Assembly: GCA_017311185.1 (NCBI GenBank)
Contig: JAESUZ010003880.1
Span: 62,001 to 126,000, forward strand
DNA: 64,000 nucleotides
DNA from: Proteles cristata cristata
Taxonomy: Eukaryota > Chordata > Mammalia > Carnivora > Hyaenidae
Reading direction: 5' to 3'
The stretch's first letter is position 1. Every line of letters starts with the position of its first letter. Below the pieces are notes generated by a model, which worked only from the letters and a program-made list of their open reading frames with translations, searched no databases and was not told the origin of the DNA. A program made the translations under genes and the position numbers. This document shows positions 1 to 10,214 of this stretch, in pieces.

Positions 1-885
1 AATACATATATAGCCTCCCAGAGAATCTTATCCTAGCCCTGTAAGATACTGCCACCTTTCTGGCACTTAACTGAGTCTTCAAAAGGCCAGTCCACCATTC
101 TATGAAACTAGCTGCCTCAAGACATTGAGGAACATGGTAAGACCAGTGAATTCATGAGCTTGGGCCCACTACCACACTTCATTTGCTATGAAGTGAGTTC
201 CTTGATCAGAAGCAATGCTGTGTGAAATACTAGTGATGCTGGATAAGGCATTCTATAAGTCTATGGATGGTAATTTTGGTTGAAGGATTACATGGAGGGA
301 AGAAAATCAATATCCAGAGTATCTATTTCAGTAAGAACAAAATGCTGCCCCTTCTGTGATGGAAATGGTCCAATATAATCAACCTGCTAGCAGGTAATTG
401 GCTGATCTCCCAAGAGAATGACGCCACATTGGGGGATCTCTGCTTCTAGCAGATTGAGCACTCAGCAATGGCCACAGCCAGGTCAGCTGTGGTGAGTAGA
501 AGTTCATGTCATTGAGCCCATAAATAACCCCTGTCCCTAGTACCATGGCCACTTTGTTCATGAGCCCATTGGGCAATGACAGGTGTGGCTTGGGAAAGAG
601 GCTAACTGGTATCCACAGAATATGTCATCCTATCCACTTGATTATTAAAATCTTCCTCTACTGAGGACATACTTTGGTGATCATTCACACGAGACACAAA
701 TATCTTCACATTTTTTACCCAAGCAGCAAGGTCTACCCACATACCTCTTCCCAATAACCAATTTTCAAATCATGTTCCTTCCAAGTCTCTGACTAGCCAG
801 CCAAACTATTGGCCACAACCCATAAATCAGTATATAATCACTAATCTGGTCATTTTTTACTTCCAAGCAAAATGAACAACCAAGT

Positions 886-1043
886 GGGGTGCCTGGGTGG
901 CTCAGTCAGTTGGGTGTCCAGCTTCAGCTCAGGTCATGATCTCACGGTTCATGGATTTGAGCCCTGCTCGACTGCCAGCTCAGAGCCTGGAACCTGTTTC
1001 AGATTCTGTGTCTCCTTCTCTCTCTGACCCTCCCCTGCTCATG

Positions 1044-1074
<31 letters not shown>

Positions 1075-1100
1075 AGAAATAAATAAAACAATTTAAAAAA
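886..1100 (+). mobile_element. SINEC (tRNA-Lys-derived SINE), long form
   Basis: The head has a degenerate pol III A box (TGGCTCAGTCAG) and B-box-like region, then a CT-rich tract and an AATAAATAAAAC A-rich tail. The target-site duplication AAATGAACAACCAAGT lies at 870-885 and recurs with one change just after the tail (about 1101-1116). It sits inside the ERVL remnant and is therefore younger than it. Confidence 0.93.
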
Positions 1101-1210
1101 AATGAACAACCAGGTACACTGCTTAACATTCTGACAAGTGAGAGGATTTCCTTTCACCATTGTCCTTTACGTCCCAGAAAGAGGCTGTAATAACGTAGCT
1201 GTTCATTTTC

Positions 1211-1438
1211 TTTTTTTTTTTTTAATTTTTTTTAATGTTTTATTTATTTCCAGGAGAGAGAGAGACAGCGTGAGCAGGGGAGGGTCAGAGAGAGAGGGAG
1301 TCACAGACCGAAACAGGCTCCAGGCTCCGAGCTGGCAGTCAGCACAGAGCCCGACGCAGGGCTCGAACCCACAAACCGCGAGATCATGACCCAAGCGAAA
1401 GTCGGACGCTCAATCGACTAAGCCACCCAGGAGCCCCA
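1211..1438 (-). mobile_element. SINEC long form, uniform young type
   Basis: Read on the minus strand it has the CTTAGTCG-type head, the GACTGCCAGCTC middle and a CCTGGAAATAAATAAAAC tail. A perfect 16-bp target duplication, GTAGCTGTTCATTTTC, is at 1195-1210 and 1439-1454. The second SINE within the ERVL remnant. Confidence 0.94.
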
Positions 1439-1748
1439 GTAGCTGTTCATTTTCAAGCGGTGCCTACGTATCGCACAGAACTACCTATAAATCAGACCTA
1501 TGATTTATTTTCTTCTGTCAACTGATTATAGGGAAGTCCCCATGAGGCCAGAGGCACAGGCTGGGAAAGAGAAGGTAATATAGTAGGAGTGGGGATACTT
1601 TTATATCTGTACTATGAATCTAGCTCATTCATTTTAACAGCTGGATAGTATTCTATTTTATCCTTGAACCATAAAACAACTGTCCCGTTGTAATGGGTTT
1701 TCAGCTTGCCTCCAAATTTTTAATTTTGCTTTTAAAATGTTCCAGAGA

Positions 1749-1976
1749 GGGGCGCCTGGGTGGCTCAGTTGGTTAAGTGTCTGACTTCGGCTCAGGTCAT
1801 GATCTCACGGTTTGTGGGTTCAAGCCCCGTGTCAGGCTCTGTGCTGATAACTAGCTCAGAGCCTGGAGCCTGCTTCAGATTCTGTATCTCCCTCTCTCTC
1901 TGACCCTCCCCTGCTCACTCGCTCTCTCTCTCTCTCTCTCTCTCTCAGAAATAAATAAAACATAAAAAAGTAAAAT
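1749..1976 (+). mobile_element. SINEC long form
   Basis: Complete head, CT-rich tract and tail. Perfect 15-bp target duplication AAAATGTTCCAGAGA at 1734-1748 and 1977-1991. The flanking DNA looks like an old antisense L1 3' segment. Confidence 0.93.
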
Positions 1977-2002
1977 AAAATGTTCCAGAGAATGAATGAA
2001 TG

Positions 2003-2030
2003 ATATATATATATATATATATATATATAT
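2003..2030. repeat. (TA)n microsatellite
   Basis: Fourteen uninterrupted AT dinucleotides just after the SINE ending at 1976. Confidence 0.97.
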
Positions 2031-2039
2031 CCTTGTCCA

Positions 2040-3355
2040 CTTGTGAGATTTCCATAAAAATTAAAAATTGGAAACAGAAAATAAGGTATAAACTGTGACA
2101 ACTAGATTGGCTACCCTAGAACAAAGATGTATCAAGAGGCTCAAAGAACCATTTTGAAATCTATTACAAATATCTGCCACCAACCACACAGAAAAGAAAC
2201 TAATGAAACTCTCAAGAGAATGTGTGTATATGTATCTACATATCTTACCACTTGATACTTTTACATTAACATTTAAACCAATATAAGAACAATTATTTTT
2301 GTCTACAGTTTTGAATTGGCTTATTATTGTCACTGAATGAATTTTGGGTATTCAACAGTCAGAATATAACCCAACTATTTCGAAGTCTTCTATTGGCTGC
2401 TTCCACAAATTACCAAGTAGATCAATTACGTATTCAGTATTTCTGATGATTGTTTCTATCCCAAGAGATGACCCAATCTTAAGATTACTGATTTAAGTAA
2501 TTACTTATTCAATTTCAACAGATAACTTATTCTTACACCCCCACATAATCATAGATCTTTTCTAACTTTGTCAAACTAGTAATCTTAACAATTTATAAAT
2601 CAAAAAAATTCATTCCATTCCAACCAGGAGTATAATTTTTTCCAATTTCTTTTATGAAGGATTTCTAAGTTTCACACTTTAGTGGTTGGTTATATTTCAT
2701 TGGACTAAGCTCAAAATTGTCATCTCATACATGAGCAGCTAAAATGTGTATCTCTATTTACAGTCCTTAGTAGAGACTTAGTAGAGATTTCACCTCTGAA
2801 TTACATAGCAAAAACTTCAGGCAAAGTTTTAAATCTTTGTCAGCTTCAAAAGAAACCAACTTTCTTTCAATCTAAAGTGTGTGTGTGTGGGGGGTGTCTC
2901 TTCTTCAGTGGCTGCTTGTTACTCACCAAATCTTACAAGTAAACCACCTTGTGAAAAGAGCTTAAATTCCATCATCTGAGATTTTATTTGAAGTCTTTAA
3001 AGACTTTCAGTCTTCTAAAAAATCTCTTAAAATACAAATTCCTGGGAGAGTGAATCCATTTAGCCAAGAGAGCGGCTACCATCTTCATTAAACAATTTAG
3101 AAATGAGACATAGGATTTGGGCATAGATAAAATCAAGAAAGAAGAGGGCCAGTGAGTCAAAAACTAATAATTTTTTGGTATTTTACAATTTTATCAATAG
3201 TCTACTTACATAACATTTCAGGTAATAAATGAATCAGAAATATAAATACGTATTAACTTGGGTTTGTATATTATCTTCTAAAACAATTCAAAACATTAAT
3301 CTGGTAAGTTTAGAGAATGACTTACTTATAGATTTCTCTTAGACACACTTTCCTT
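2040..3355. other. AT-rich intergenic sequence, nothing recognised
   Basis: No long frame, SINE or structural RNA signal is visible. A short GT run followed by G's lies at about 2877-2895. The longest open frame (90 codons, minus, 2333-2061) has no recognisable motif. Confidence 0.6.
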
Positions 3356-3358
3356 TCC

Positions 3359-3585
3359 TTTTTTAATTTTTTTTTAATGTTTTATTTATTTCTGAGAGAG
3401 ACAAAGAGAGACAGTATGAGCAGGGGAGGGTCAGAGAGAGAAGGAGATACAGAATCCAAAGCAGGCTCCAAGCTCTGAGCTCACTGTCAGCACAGAACCC
3501 GATGCGGGGCTCGAACCCACGAACTGTGAGATCATGACCTGAGCCGAAGCCAGACACTTAACCAACTGAGCCACCCAAGTGCCCT
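3359..3585 (-). mobile_element. SINEC long form
   Basis: Poly-T left end (tail on the minus strand) through to a GCCACCCAAGTGCCC head. Imperfect target duplication GACACAC-TTCCTTT / GACACACCTTCTTTT on the two sides. Confidence 0.9.
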
Positions 3586-4405
3586 GACACACCTTCTTTT
3601 CAACTCAATGAACTTTCTATACTTTGTTCCTTCTAGAAACCATTAATACTTGCTAACTCTGGAGAATGGATCCCTTTTTATTGTCTGATCCTTCTTGAGC
3701 TAATCATTATCTTAACTTTTATCCTGATCATGTATTTGCTTTCCTTTAGTTTTACCACCCATATGCGTATCCTTAAAATAAAAGAATTTAGTTTTGCCTA
3801 TTTTTGTACTTTATAGAAATGGAATCATACTGGATGTACTCTCTTTTGCTCCATATTGTTGCTGGTAGCTGTACTTTGTTCATTTGCATTTCTGCATAAT
3901 TTTCCATCTTATAAGTATACTTTAATTTATACCTACCTTGTACAGTTAATGGATATTTGTAATGTTTACATTTGGGGATTATGAACAATGCTGTTATTAT
4001 AAGCACTGTTAAACATGAACTCTGGTAAACCTAAGCATACAGTATATTCCTAGGAGTAGAACTGTTATGTCATAAGATGTGAATGTCTCAAGTTTATTTG
4101 GTAATGCAAACTAGTTTCCAAAGTGGTGCGTCAACTTACACTGCTACTAAAGCATATGAGAGCTCCTGTTGCTTCTTATCCTGACCAATGCCAAATTTTT
4201 CTAATTTTCAAAAATCTGCTAGGTAAAAAAAGATACACCACTAATCTACATAACCCTGATTAGGAAGGATGTTGAAATTTTTTTTCATATATTTTATCAA
4301 CCATTTATATATCCCATATTATGAAATGGTGAAATGCCTTTCACTTGTCTTGCCCTTTTTTCTATAGGGTTGTCTTTTTTGTTTTTTAAGAAGTTCTTTA
4401 TTCTG

Positions 4406-4869
4406 CAACAATAGCCAAATTATGGAAAGAGCCCAAATGTCCATCGATGGATGAATGGATAAAGATGTGGTATATATATACAATGGAGTACTACTCAGCA
4501 ATCAAAAAAAAAAAAAATGAAATCTTGCCATTTGCAACTACATGGATGGAACTAGAGGGTATTATGCTAAACAAAATTAGTCAGTCAGAGAAAGACAAAT
4601 ATCATATGACTTCACTCATATGAGTACTTTAAAACACAGAACAGATGAACATAAGGGAAGAGAAGCGAAAATAATATAAGAACAGGGAGGGGAACAAAAC
4701 ATAAGGGACTCTTAAATATGGAGAACAAACAGAGGATTACTGGAGGGGTTATGAGAGGAGAGGGATGGCCTAAATGGGGAAGACGCATTAAGGAATCTAC
4801 TCCTGAAATCATCGCTGTACTATATGCTAACTTGGATATAAATTTTAAAAAATAAATTAAAAAAAAAGG
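4406..4869 (+). mobile_element. L1 3'-end insertion (5'-truncated) with target duplication
   Basis: The segment starts in the last part of ORF2 (CAACAATAGCCAAATTATGG), runs through a purine-rich 3' UTR and ends in an A-rich AAATAAATTAAAAAAAA tail. The 11-bp duplication TCTTTATTCTG lies at 4395-4405 and 4870-4880, and the target is the older antisense L1. An A run at about 4505-4518 is internal. Confidence 0.88.
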
Positions 4870-4974
4870 TCTTTATTCTGGATACTAGTATGTACTTGAT
4901 TGAGGTTATGGTTGCAAAAATCTTCTGTTCTGTGACTTTTCTGTCTTTTTATATTATCATTTGGCAATTAAAAA

Positions 4975-5510
4975 AATATTTTAGGCTAGCCTCCTGATCA
5001 GAAGAGAGCCTAAAGGCCCACTCTTGGAAAGAACGGCCATCATGAAGGTAAAGCCCCCATTTGGGGAGGGAACTGCATTGGAGCTGGTACCAAGCATGCC
5101 ACGAAACTGGTCCTGTGCTCAGCAAGTACAGACAGAGCCTGGAGTAATGAGTGGGGTGGCTTTCTCAGGCAAGGGGTCGTGCTGCTGATTGTACTTGTAT
5201 TTCCATTTTCCACTCAGGGCTATCGAGATTCCAGCAATGCACAGGAGCCCTCCAAAAATCATCCCACCCAGCTGCAGACTTTCCCTGTCATAGTAGAAGG
5301 GACTATCTTTACCAACCAGGTCTTTGGCTTCCAAGGCAGGCAGCCCTGCCAGTGTGAAGAGAAGGCCCCAGGTCACTCTCTTCATGATACAGCTGCAGGG
5401 CAGGGCTGAGAGCCTTTCTCCTGAGGTCACCTGAGAGCTGGGTGTAGAAAGCCCATCTGAAGAGGCGGCTGGGGTGGTCTTGACAGTTTGGGTGTAGTCA
5501 ACTTTCCCTT
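4975..5510 (-). pseudogene. Extent of the FXYD4-like retrocopy including UTR-like flanks
   Basis: The sequence between about 4975 and 5118 (3' UTR side) and between 5386 and 5510 (5' UTR side) is not L1-like, whereas L1-like text resumes on both sides. This suggests that the inserted block is about 0.5 kb. The borders are approximate because no poly-A tail or target duplication could be fixed. Confidence 0.55.
5119..5385 (-). pseudogene. FXYD4: FXYD4-like retrocopy with an intact 88-codon frame
   Basis: The frame from ATG 5385-5383 to the stop at 5121-5119 gives an 88-residue FXYD-family protein. FXYD proteins are small single-pass regulators of the Na,K-ATPase. Residues 1-20 look like a cleavable signal peptide ([20 protein letters not shown]), PFYYD at 29-33 is the family signature, residues 37-58 form the membrane segment with its conserved glycines, and the tail [12 protein letters not shown] is close to FXYD4 rather than FXYD3. 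Normal FXYD genes are split into several small exons, but here all of it is in one block, so this is an inserted cDNA copy. The usual cysteine-rich juxtamembrane KCKCK is KWKYK here. A further 15 in-frame codons precede the conserved ATG. No clear poly-A or target duplication is seen, and no promoter is evident. It is probably a pseudogene, but it has no disabling mutation, so expression cannot be excluded. Confidence 0.85.
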
Positions 5511-5952
5511 TATGTTTAATGCCTTTTGTGACTTGTTTAATAAATCATTTTCTACCCTTGAGGTACTCTTCTATATTATCTCCTAATGGCTTTATAGTTT
5601 TAACTTTCATACATAAGTCATGAGCCTACCAGTATTGATTTTTGTCTATGTTATAAGGTAGAACTCAATTTCTTTTTATTTCACATAGATACCAAATTGT
5701 TCCAGCACCAATATTCCAGAACAAGAAGAAATTCCTTCTGAGTTGTTTTTTCCTTTTCTTCTAATGTAGGTGTAGGAAACGTCTAGCCCTTAACTCAATT
5801 GCTTTCAGCTCATAGAGAAAGCAACAAGAAAGGGCTCGATTTATTCCAATAGCTGCTAAAACTCAAAAGAGTTGATTGCTTTACATTGTTAGTTGTAATA
5901 ATATGAGGCTAAATATGTGCAAATGGGTTTTTCTATCTAAAACGGGGATCTA

Positions 5953-6111
5953 GGGGCTCCTGGATGGCCCAGTCGGTTAAGTATCCAACTTCAGCTCAGA
6001 TCATGATCTTGCGGTCCATGAGTTCAAGACCCGCGTTAGGCTCTGTGTTGACATCTCAGAGCCTGCTTCAGATTCTGTGTCGCCCTCTCTCTCTGCCCCT
6101 CCCCTGTTCAT

Positions 6112-6144
<33 letters not shown>

Positions 6145-6157
6145 AAAATAAAGATTA
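5953..6157 (+). mobile_element. SINEC long form
   Basis: Head GGGGCTCCTGGATGGCCC, CT run and AAAAATAAAGATTA tail. Its tail became the target site of the next SINE. Confidence 0.9.
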
Positions 6158-6376
6158 GGGGCACCTAATTGGGTGGCTCAGTCAGTTAAGTGTCTCACTT
6201 TGGCTCAGGTCATGACCTCACGGTTTGTGGGTTCGAGCCCTGCATCGGGCTCTGTGCTGAACTCTTGTTCAGAGCCTGAAGCCTGTTTCGGATCCTGTGT
6301 CTCCCTCTCTCTCAGACCCTCCCTTGCTCACGCTGTGTCTCTCTCGCTCTCAGAACTAAATTTAAAAATTTAAAAA
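6158..6376 (+). mobile_element. SINEC long form inserted in the tail of the previous SINE
   Basis: The 14-bp duplication AAAAATAAAGATTA lies at 6144-6157 and 6377-6390, so this copy landed in the A-rich tail of the upstream SINE. The head has a small insertion (CACCTAATTGGGTGG). Confidence 0.92.
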
Positions 6377-6534
6377 AAAAATAAAGATTAAAAAAAAATT
6401 AAGCAGAGATATAACTTGCGTAACTTATAGTATAAAAAATAGGCTTAACTATATTGAAAATAGAACAATGGATAAAAAATATTCCTAGGCTTATAACATT
6501 TAACTAATTCTTTTTTTCCCACAAGGTTAATAGT

Positions 6535-6725
6535 AACAGCTATAATTCATTCAGCATTTTTATGTGCACTCTTACACAACTATGAGTAGAAGTTATGCCC
6601 ATTTCTCAGAGAAATATTGAGGCTCAGAGTGACTGTTAACACTATGCTGCTAGAGCTGGAATCCCAATTCAAAGCTATCCACCCTAAATGCTATGCTCTG
6701 AACCATCACATTATACCGTTCCTCA
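6535..6725 (-). repeat. MIR fragment
   Basis: Antisense MIR-like core: CCCATTTCTCAGAGAAA...GAGGCTCAGAG followed by a CTAGAGCTGGAATCCCAATTCAAA segment. Strongly diverged. Confidence 0.6.
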
Positions 6726-6848
6726 AAAGCAAAATCCTTTCAAATCCCAGTTTCATCAAACAAAAAGCCCTGAATGGCCACATATTTGTTGAGATCTACT
6801 ACTTACCTAATTCATCTGAACACCTGTAATAAAATTATTTGTCTGAAG

Positions 6849-7066
6849 GGGCACCTGGGTGGCTCAGTCGGTTAGGCATCCAACTTCAACTCAGGTCATG
6901 ATCTCACGGTTCGTGGGTTCGAGCCCCGTGTCGGGTTCTGTGCTGACAGTCAGCTCAGGGCCTGGAGCCTATTTCAGAATCTGTGTCTTCCTCTTTCTCT
7001 GACCCTCCCCTGCTCATGCTCTCTCTCTCTCAGAAATAAATAAAACATTAAAAAAAATTTTTTTTT
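6849..7066 (+). mobile_element. SINEC long form
   Basis: Flanked by AATTATTTGTCTGAAG, which ends at 6848 and recurs at 7067-7082. Complete head and tail. Confidence 0.94.
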
Positions 7067-7228
7067 AATTATTTGTCTGAAGTAGACTGGCAGCATTACT
7101 ATTCAGTTATACTGCTAACTAGCCTTCAACCACTTATACAGCACATAAGAAATAACACTGCTCACATATACAAGAGGAAATATTTAACTAATTCAACTCA
7201 ACAATCACTTAATAAGTAAAATATTTTA

Positions 7229-7442
7229 GGGGCGCCTGGGTGGCTTAGTCGGTTAAGCGTTCGACTTTCGCTTAGGTCATGATCTCGCGGTTCGTGGGTT
7301 CAAGTCCCGCGTTGGGCTGTGTGCTGACTGCCAGCTCAGAGCCTGGAGCCTGTTACGGATTCTGTGCCTCCCTCTCTCTCTGACCCTCCCCTGCTCACGC
7401 TGTTTCTCTCTCCTAGAAATAAATAAAACATAAAAAAAAAAA
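7229..7442 (+). mobile_element. SINEC long form, uniform young type
   Basis: Carries the CTTAGTCGGTTAAGCG head, GACTGCCAGCTC middle and CTCCTAGAAATAAATAAA tail. Perfect duplication AAGTAAAATATTTTA at 7214-7228 and 7443-7457. Confidence 0.95.
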
Positions 7443-7459
7443 AAGTAAAATATTTTATA

Positions 7460-8050
7460 ATGCTTATTTTATACCTAAAGATTATGGGCACATTTAACTC
7501 TTTGTTTATTTTCACTATCTTTGTAAATAAATTGTTTTGAGATTTGAGATTCTGCCTCATGGCAGAATTGAGGCCATGTCTCAATCTCATAGATTCCATC
7601 CTATTGTCATGGCACTTTCATACTTGAATTTTCCCTACAACATTACTGCCCAATGGTCAACTAATTTGAAGAACTCAATATTGAATCTGATTGACTCCTG
7701 TTTTTTCCATTTACTGAACAAAATTCAACTTGGAGGGCCCATCCAGAAGCAACCTTCTTTCTCCACTTGACTTTTCTAGTTTTGCCTTCTTTAGACTAAA
7801 TAACACTAAGAGTCTTTCACTCTTCTTGATGTCCTAATTTCATATCCCCTCATCACCCTAACTGACCAGCAGAAAGTTGAATAAACCATCACCTTCTTTA
7901 CTTCACATACAATATCTTCATTAACGTATTTGCTTTTTGAGAAGCCACTTTTCACTGCTGCTTTTGTATGCCATCCACAACTAATCATAATAATGACATA
8001 AAATTAAATGTCTATTTGTTAACACTACCAAATAGCATTTTGTTCCTATT
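7460..8050. other. Intergenic sequence, nothing recognised
   Basis: Moderately AT-rich. An open frame at 7537-7770 (77 codons, plus) has no recognisable motif or splice context. Confidence 0.55.
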
Positions 8051-8064
8051 TTAAAGGTGATTGA

Positions 8065-8270
8065 GGGGTGCCTGGGTGGCTCAGTTGGTTAAGCATCTGA
8101 TTTCAGCTCAGGTCATGATCTCACAGTCCGTGGGTTCAAGCCCCTCATCAGGATCTGTGCTGACAGCTCAGAGCCTGAAGCCTGCTTCAGATTCTGTTCT
8201 CCTTCTCTCCCTTCTCTCCTGCTTGTGTTCTCTCTACCAAAAATAAATAAATATTTTAAAAAATTTTTTG
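8065..8270 (+). mobile_element. SINEC long form
   Basis: Target duplication AAGGTGATTGA at 8054-8064, and AAGTGATTGA at 8271-8280. Its CT-rich part is more diverged than usual. Confidence 0.9.
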
Positions 8271-8367
8271 AAGTGATTGAGTCCAATATTTCTATATTGC
8301 TCTCACTCTTAAAAACAATCTCAATTATGTTGCCTATGTACTTACAGATCACTTCAAATGGTTTAAA

Positions 8368-8370
<3 letters not shown>

Positions 8371-8418
<48 letters not shown>
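8371..8418. repeat. (CA)24 microsatellite
   Basis: Twenty-four uninterrupted CA units, a length that is normally polymorphic in carnivores. Confidence 0.98.
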
Positions 8419-8419
<1 letters not shown>

Positions 8420-8474
8420 TTCTTGAGAGGAAATAAAATCACCTCCAGTAAAACATGTATCTAAGTAATTTCTG

Positions 8475-9570
8475 TGTTTCACTCTTTAGTATGTAGGGAT
8501 TTTTTTTGGTCACTTTTTTTCTTCACAATTCTTTTCTTTTAGTGAAGTAAGGAAAATTCTGCTTCTCTGCTTAGTCACATTCTCAGCATGTGAATGGGAC
8601 AACAACTTTGCCTCTCTCAGAAAGATTTTTTCTAGCATAGCCAGTTATAATTATGAAGCCTTTCCTTTATTCAATTATAGAAGTTTCTTTTTCTTTTTGA
8701 AGAATTACAACTGATGCTCCAAAACACTCAATTATGCCTAGCAAAATTCCATTATCTCATTTCCCAAGGGGTACTACTGAGCCCTGCCCCACCAGCCAGG
8801 ATACACAAGAATTCTGTTTTAAAGCAGTTCCACATGAATGCCTATTTCTCCCTTGTGTTCTCCATGGCTGGGAACCACCTCTTTGAAAAACACAATGCCA
8901 TGCTGAATGTGCATTTTTCATTAAAATGTGACCTGTTTTCAGGCTGGTATCTGTGCTCCACATTCAACTAACCCTTTGGCCAAATTCACACCCACATATT
9001 TTGGACATTCTTCTGGCCTAAAACTGCACCCAGAGCATCTGTTCTGTGCAAAGGATTAATGAAAAAAAAAATGTGTGTGCAGGTCAGAAGCCAGTCTAGT
9101 GCCTGCACATCCCCCTTCAGATGCTTGATCAGCTCACAAAATGTATGAGACAACTATCAGCCATATGGAGTTTATAGCTTACTTTAAATCTTAAAACTTT
9201 TAAAGTAATAGATGGGAAGACCACGAGAAAAAAAAAAAAACAAGAACAAATCTTAGAGAACATTTTCTTTCTGTTTTAGTTCTTGGCCATTTGATAATCT
9301 CTGATGGTGTCTATTTTAGACTCTTAAAGAAAAACTTTTCCTTAGACTGTTCTATTATAATCAAGAGTCTAAGAAAACACTGGGCTATTTTTTCTATGAT
9401 TAGAAACGAACAAGAAAAATATAATTTTAAATATCATAATAAGTGGAGGGGAAACTTATGTACATTTTCCTTTACCCAGAAGTCTTCATTTTCCTCTTTC
9501 CTCTGCATCAACTCCAGAAAGAAAAGCCATAAAGACAATCAATTTGGAAAGCAGAACTTAAAACATATTT
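8475..9570. other. Unique-looking intergenic sequence
   Basis: No SINE or L1 is seen. Two open frames (8714-8971 plus; 8963-8757 minus) overlap on opposite strands without known motifs. A-runs lie at about 9061-9070 and 9227-9240. Confidence 0.55.
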
Positions 9571-9587
9571 AAGGAGAATGCATTTTT

Positions 9588-9804
9588 TTTTAATATTTTT
9601 ATTTATTTCTAGGAGAGAAAGAGAGAGACACAGTGTGAGCAGGGGAGGGTCAGAGAGAGAGGGAGTCAGAGACTCTGAAACAGGCCCCAGGCTCCGAGCT
9701 GGCAGTCAGCACAGAGTCCGACGCGGGGCTCGAACCCACGAACCGCGAGATCATGACCTAAGCGAAAGTCGGACGCTTAACCGACTAAGCCACCCAGGTG
9801 CCCC
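9588..9804 (-). mobile_element. SINEC long form, uniform young type
   Basis: Tail end TTATTTATTTCTAGGAGAGA on the left, and head CTAAGCCACCCAGGTGCCCC on the right. Duplication AGGAGAATGCATTTTT at 9572-9587, and AGGAGAATGTATTTTT at 9805-9820. Confidence 0.94.
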
Positions 9805-9973
9805 AGGAGAATGTATTTTTAAAATATAGATATATTTAAAAATAAATGAATAAAAATATAGATGTTGATATTAATATATTTTCTTTCTTTTTTTTTTTCT
9901 TAATGCAGTACATAAAGAGTGCACTAAAGACTGATGTCTAGACTTTATTCTCAAATAAAATCTCCCAAATTAA

Positions 9974-10195
9974 GGGGTACCTGGGTGGCTCAGTCAGTTA
10001 GGCCTCAAGTTCCTTCTTGGTTTTAGCTCGGGTCATGATTTCACAGTTGGTGAGTTCGAGCCCTGCATCCTACTCCACACTCCACAATGTGGAGGCTGTT
10101 TGGGATTTTCTCTCTCCTTCTCTCTCTCTCACCTCCCTCCGTCCCTCTCCACTCACTCTTTCTCTCTCTCAAAATAAATAAATAAACTTTTTAAA
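9974..10195 (+). mobile_element. SINEC long form, variant middle
   Basis: The head is normal but the middle is unusual: CCTACTCCACACTCCACAATGTGGAGG replaces the common segment. Duplication AAAATCTCCCAAATTA before, and AAAATCTCCCAATTTA at 10196-10211. Confidence 0.9.
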
Positions 10196-10214
10196 AAAAT
10201 CTCCCAATTTATAT

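Larger units (their letters stand above)
1..1620 (-). mobile_element. ERVL-class endogenous retrovirus pol remnant (RNase H to integrase part)
   Basis: On the minus strand broken reading frames resemble the RNase H-integrase end of an ERVL-type pol. A 65-residue open stretch (576-379) is followed, after a stop, by in-frame text with an integrase-core look at about 378-300. The DNA also matches my memory of antisense ERVL internal sequence up to about 1610. Several stops and frame changes show that it is long dead. Two SINEs interrupt it (886-1100 and 1211-1438), each with its own target-site duplication. No LTR is visible, and the element leaves the window on the left. The class is inferred from recognition without a database search; ERVL subfamily is not assigned. 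Confidence 0.65.
3600..5735 (-). mobile_element. Old L1 3' region, antisense, broken by later insertions
   Basis: Segments 3720-4394, 4881-4960 and 5510-5735 read as an old L1 in antisense: typical phrases about a GGAATCATAC stretch, a CTTTATTCTGGATACTA stretch and a GGCTTTATAGTTTTAACTTTCA stretch follow in the expected order. It is divided by a younger L1 3' fragment (4406-4869) and by an FXYD4-like retrocopy (about 4975-5500). Subfamily is not assigned. Confidence 0.65.

Noticed and set aside
379..576. Possible intact retroviral protein
   Set aside because: Short open piece of a heavily broken ERVL-type pol; stops and frame changes surround it.
886..1100. tRNA-gene-like A and B boxes in SINE heads (here and in all other copies)
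   Set aside because: The heads do not fold into a complete tRNA and are followed by SINE bodies; these are not tRNA genes.
8714..8971. 85-codon frame overlapping a 68-codon frame on the other strand
   Set aside because: No known motif, splice signals or codon pattern; likely chance in unique sequence.
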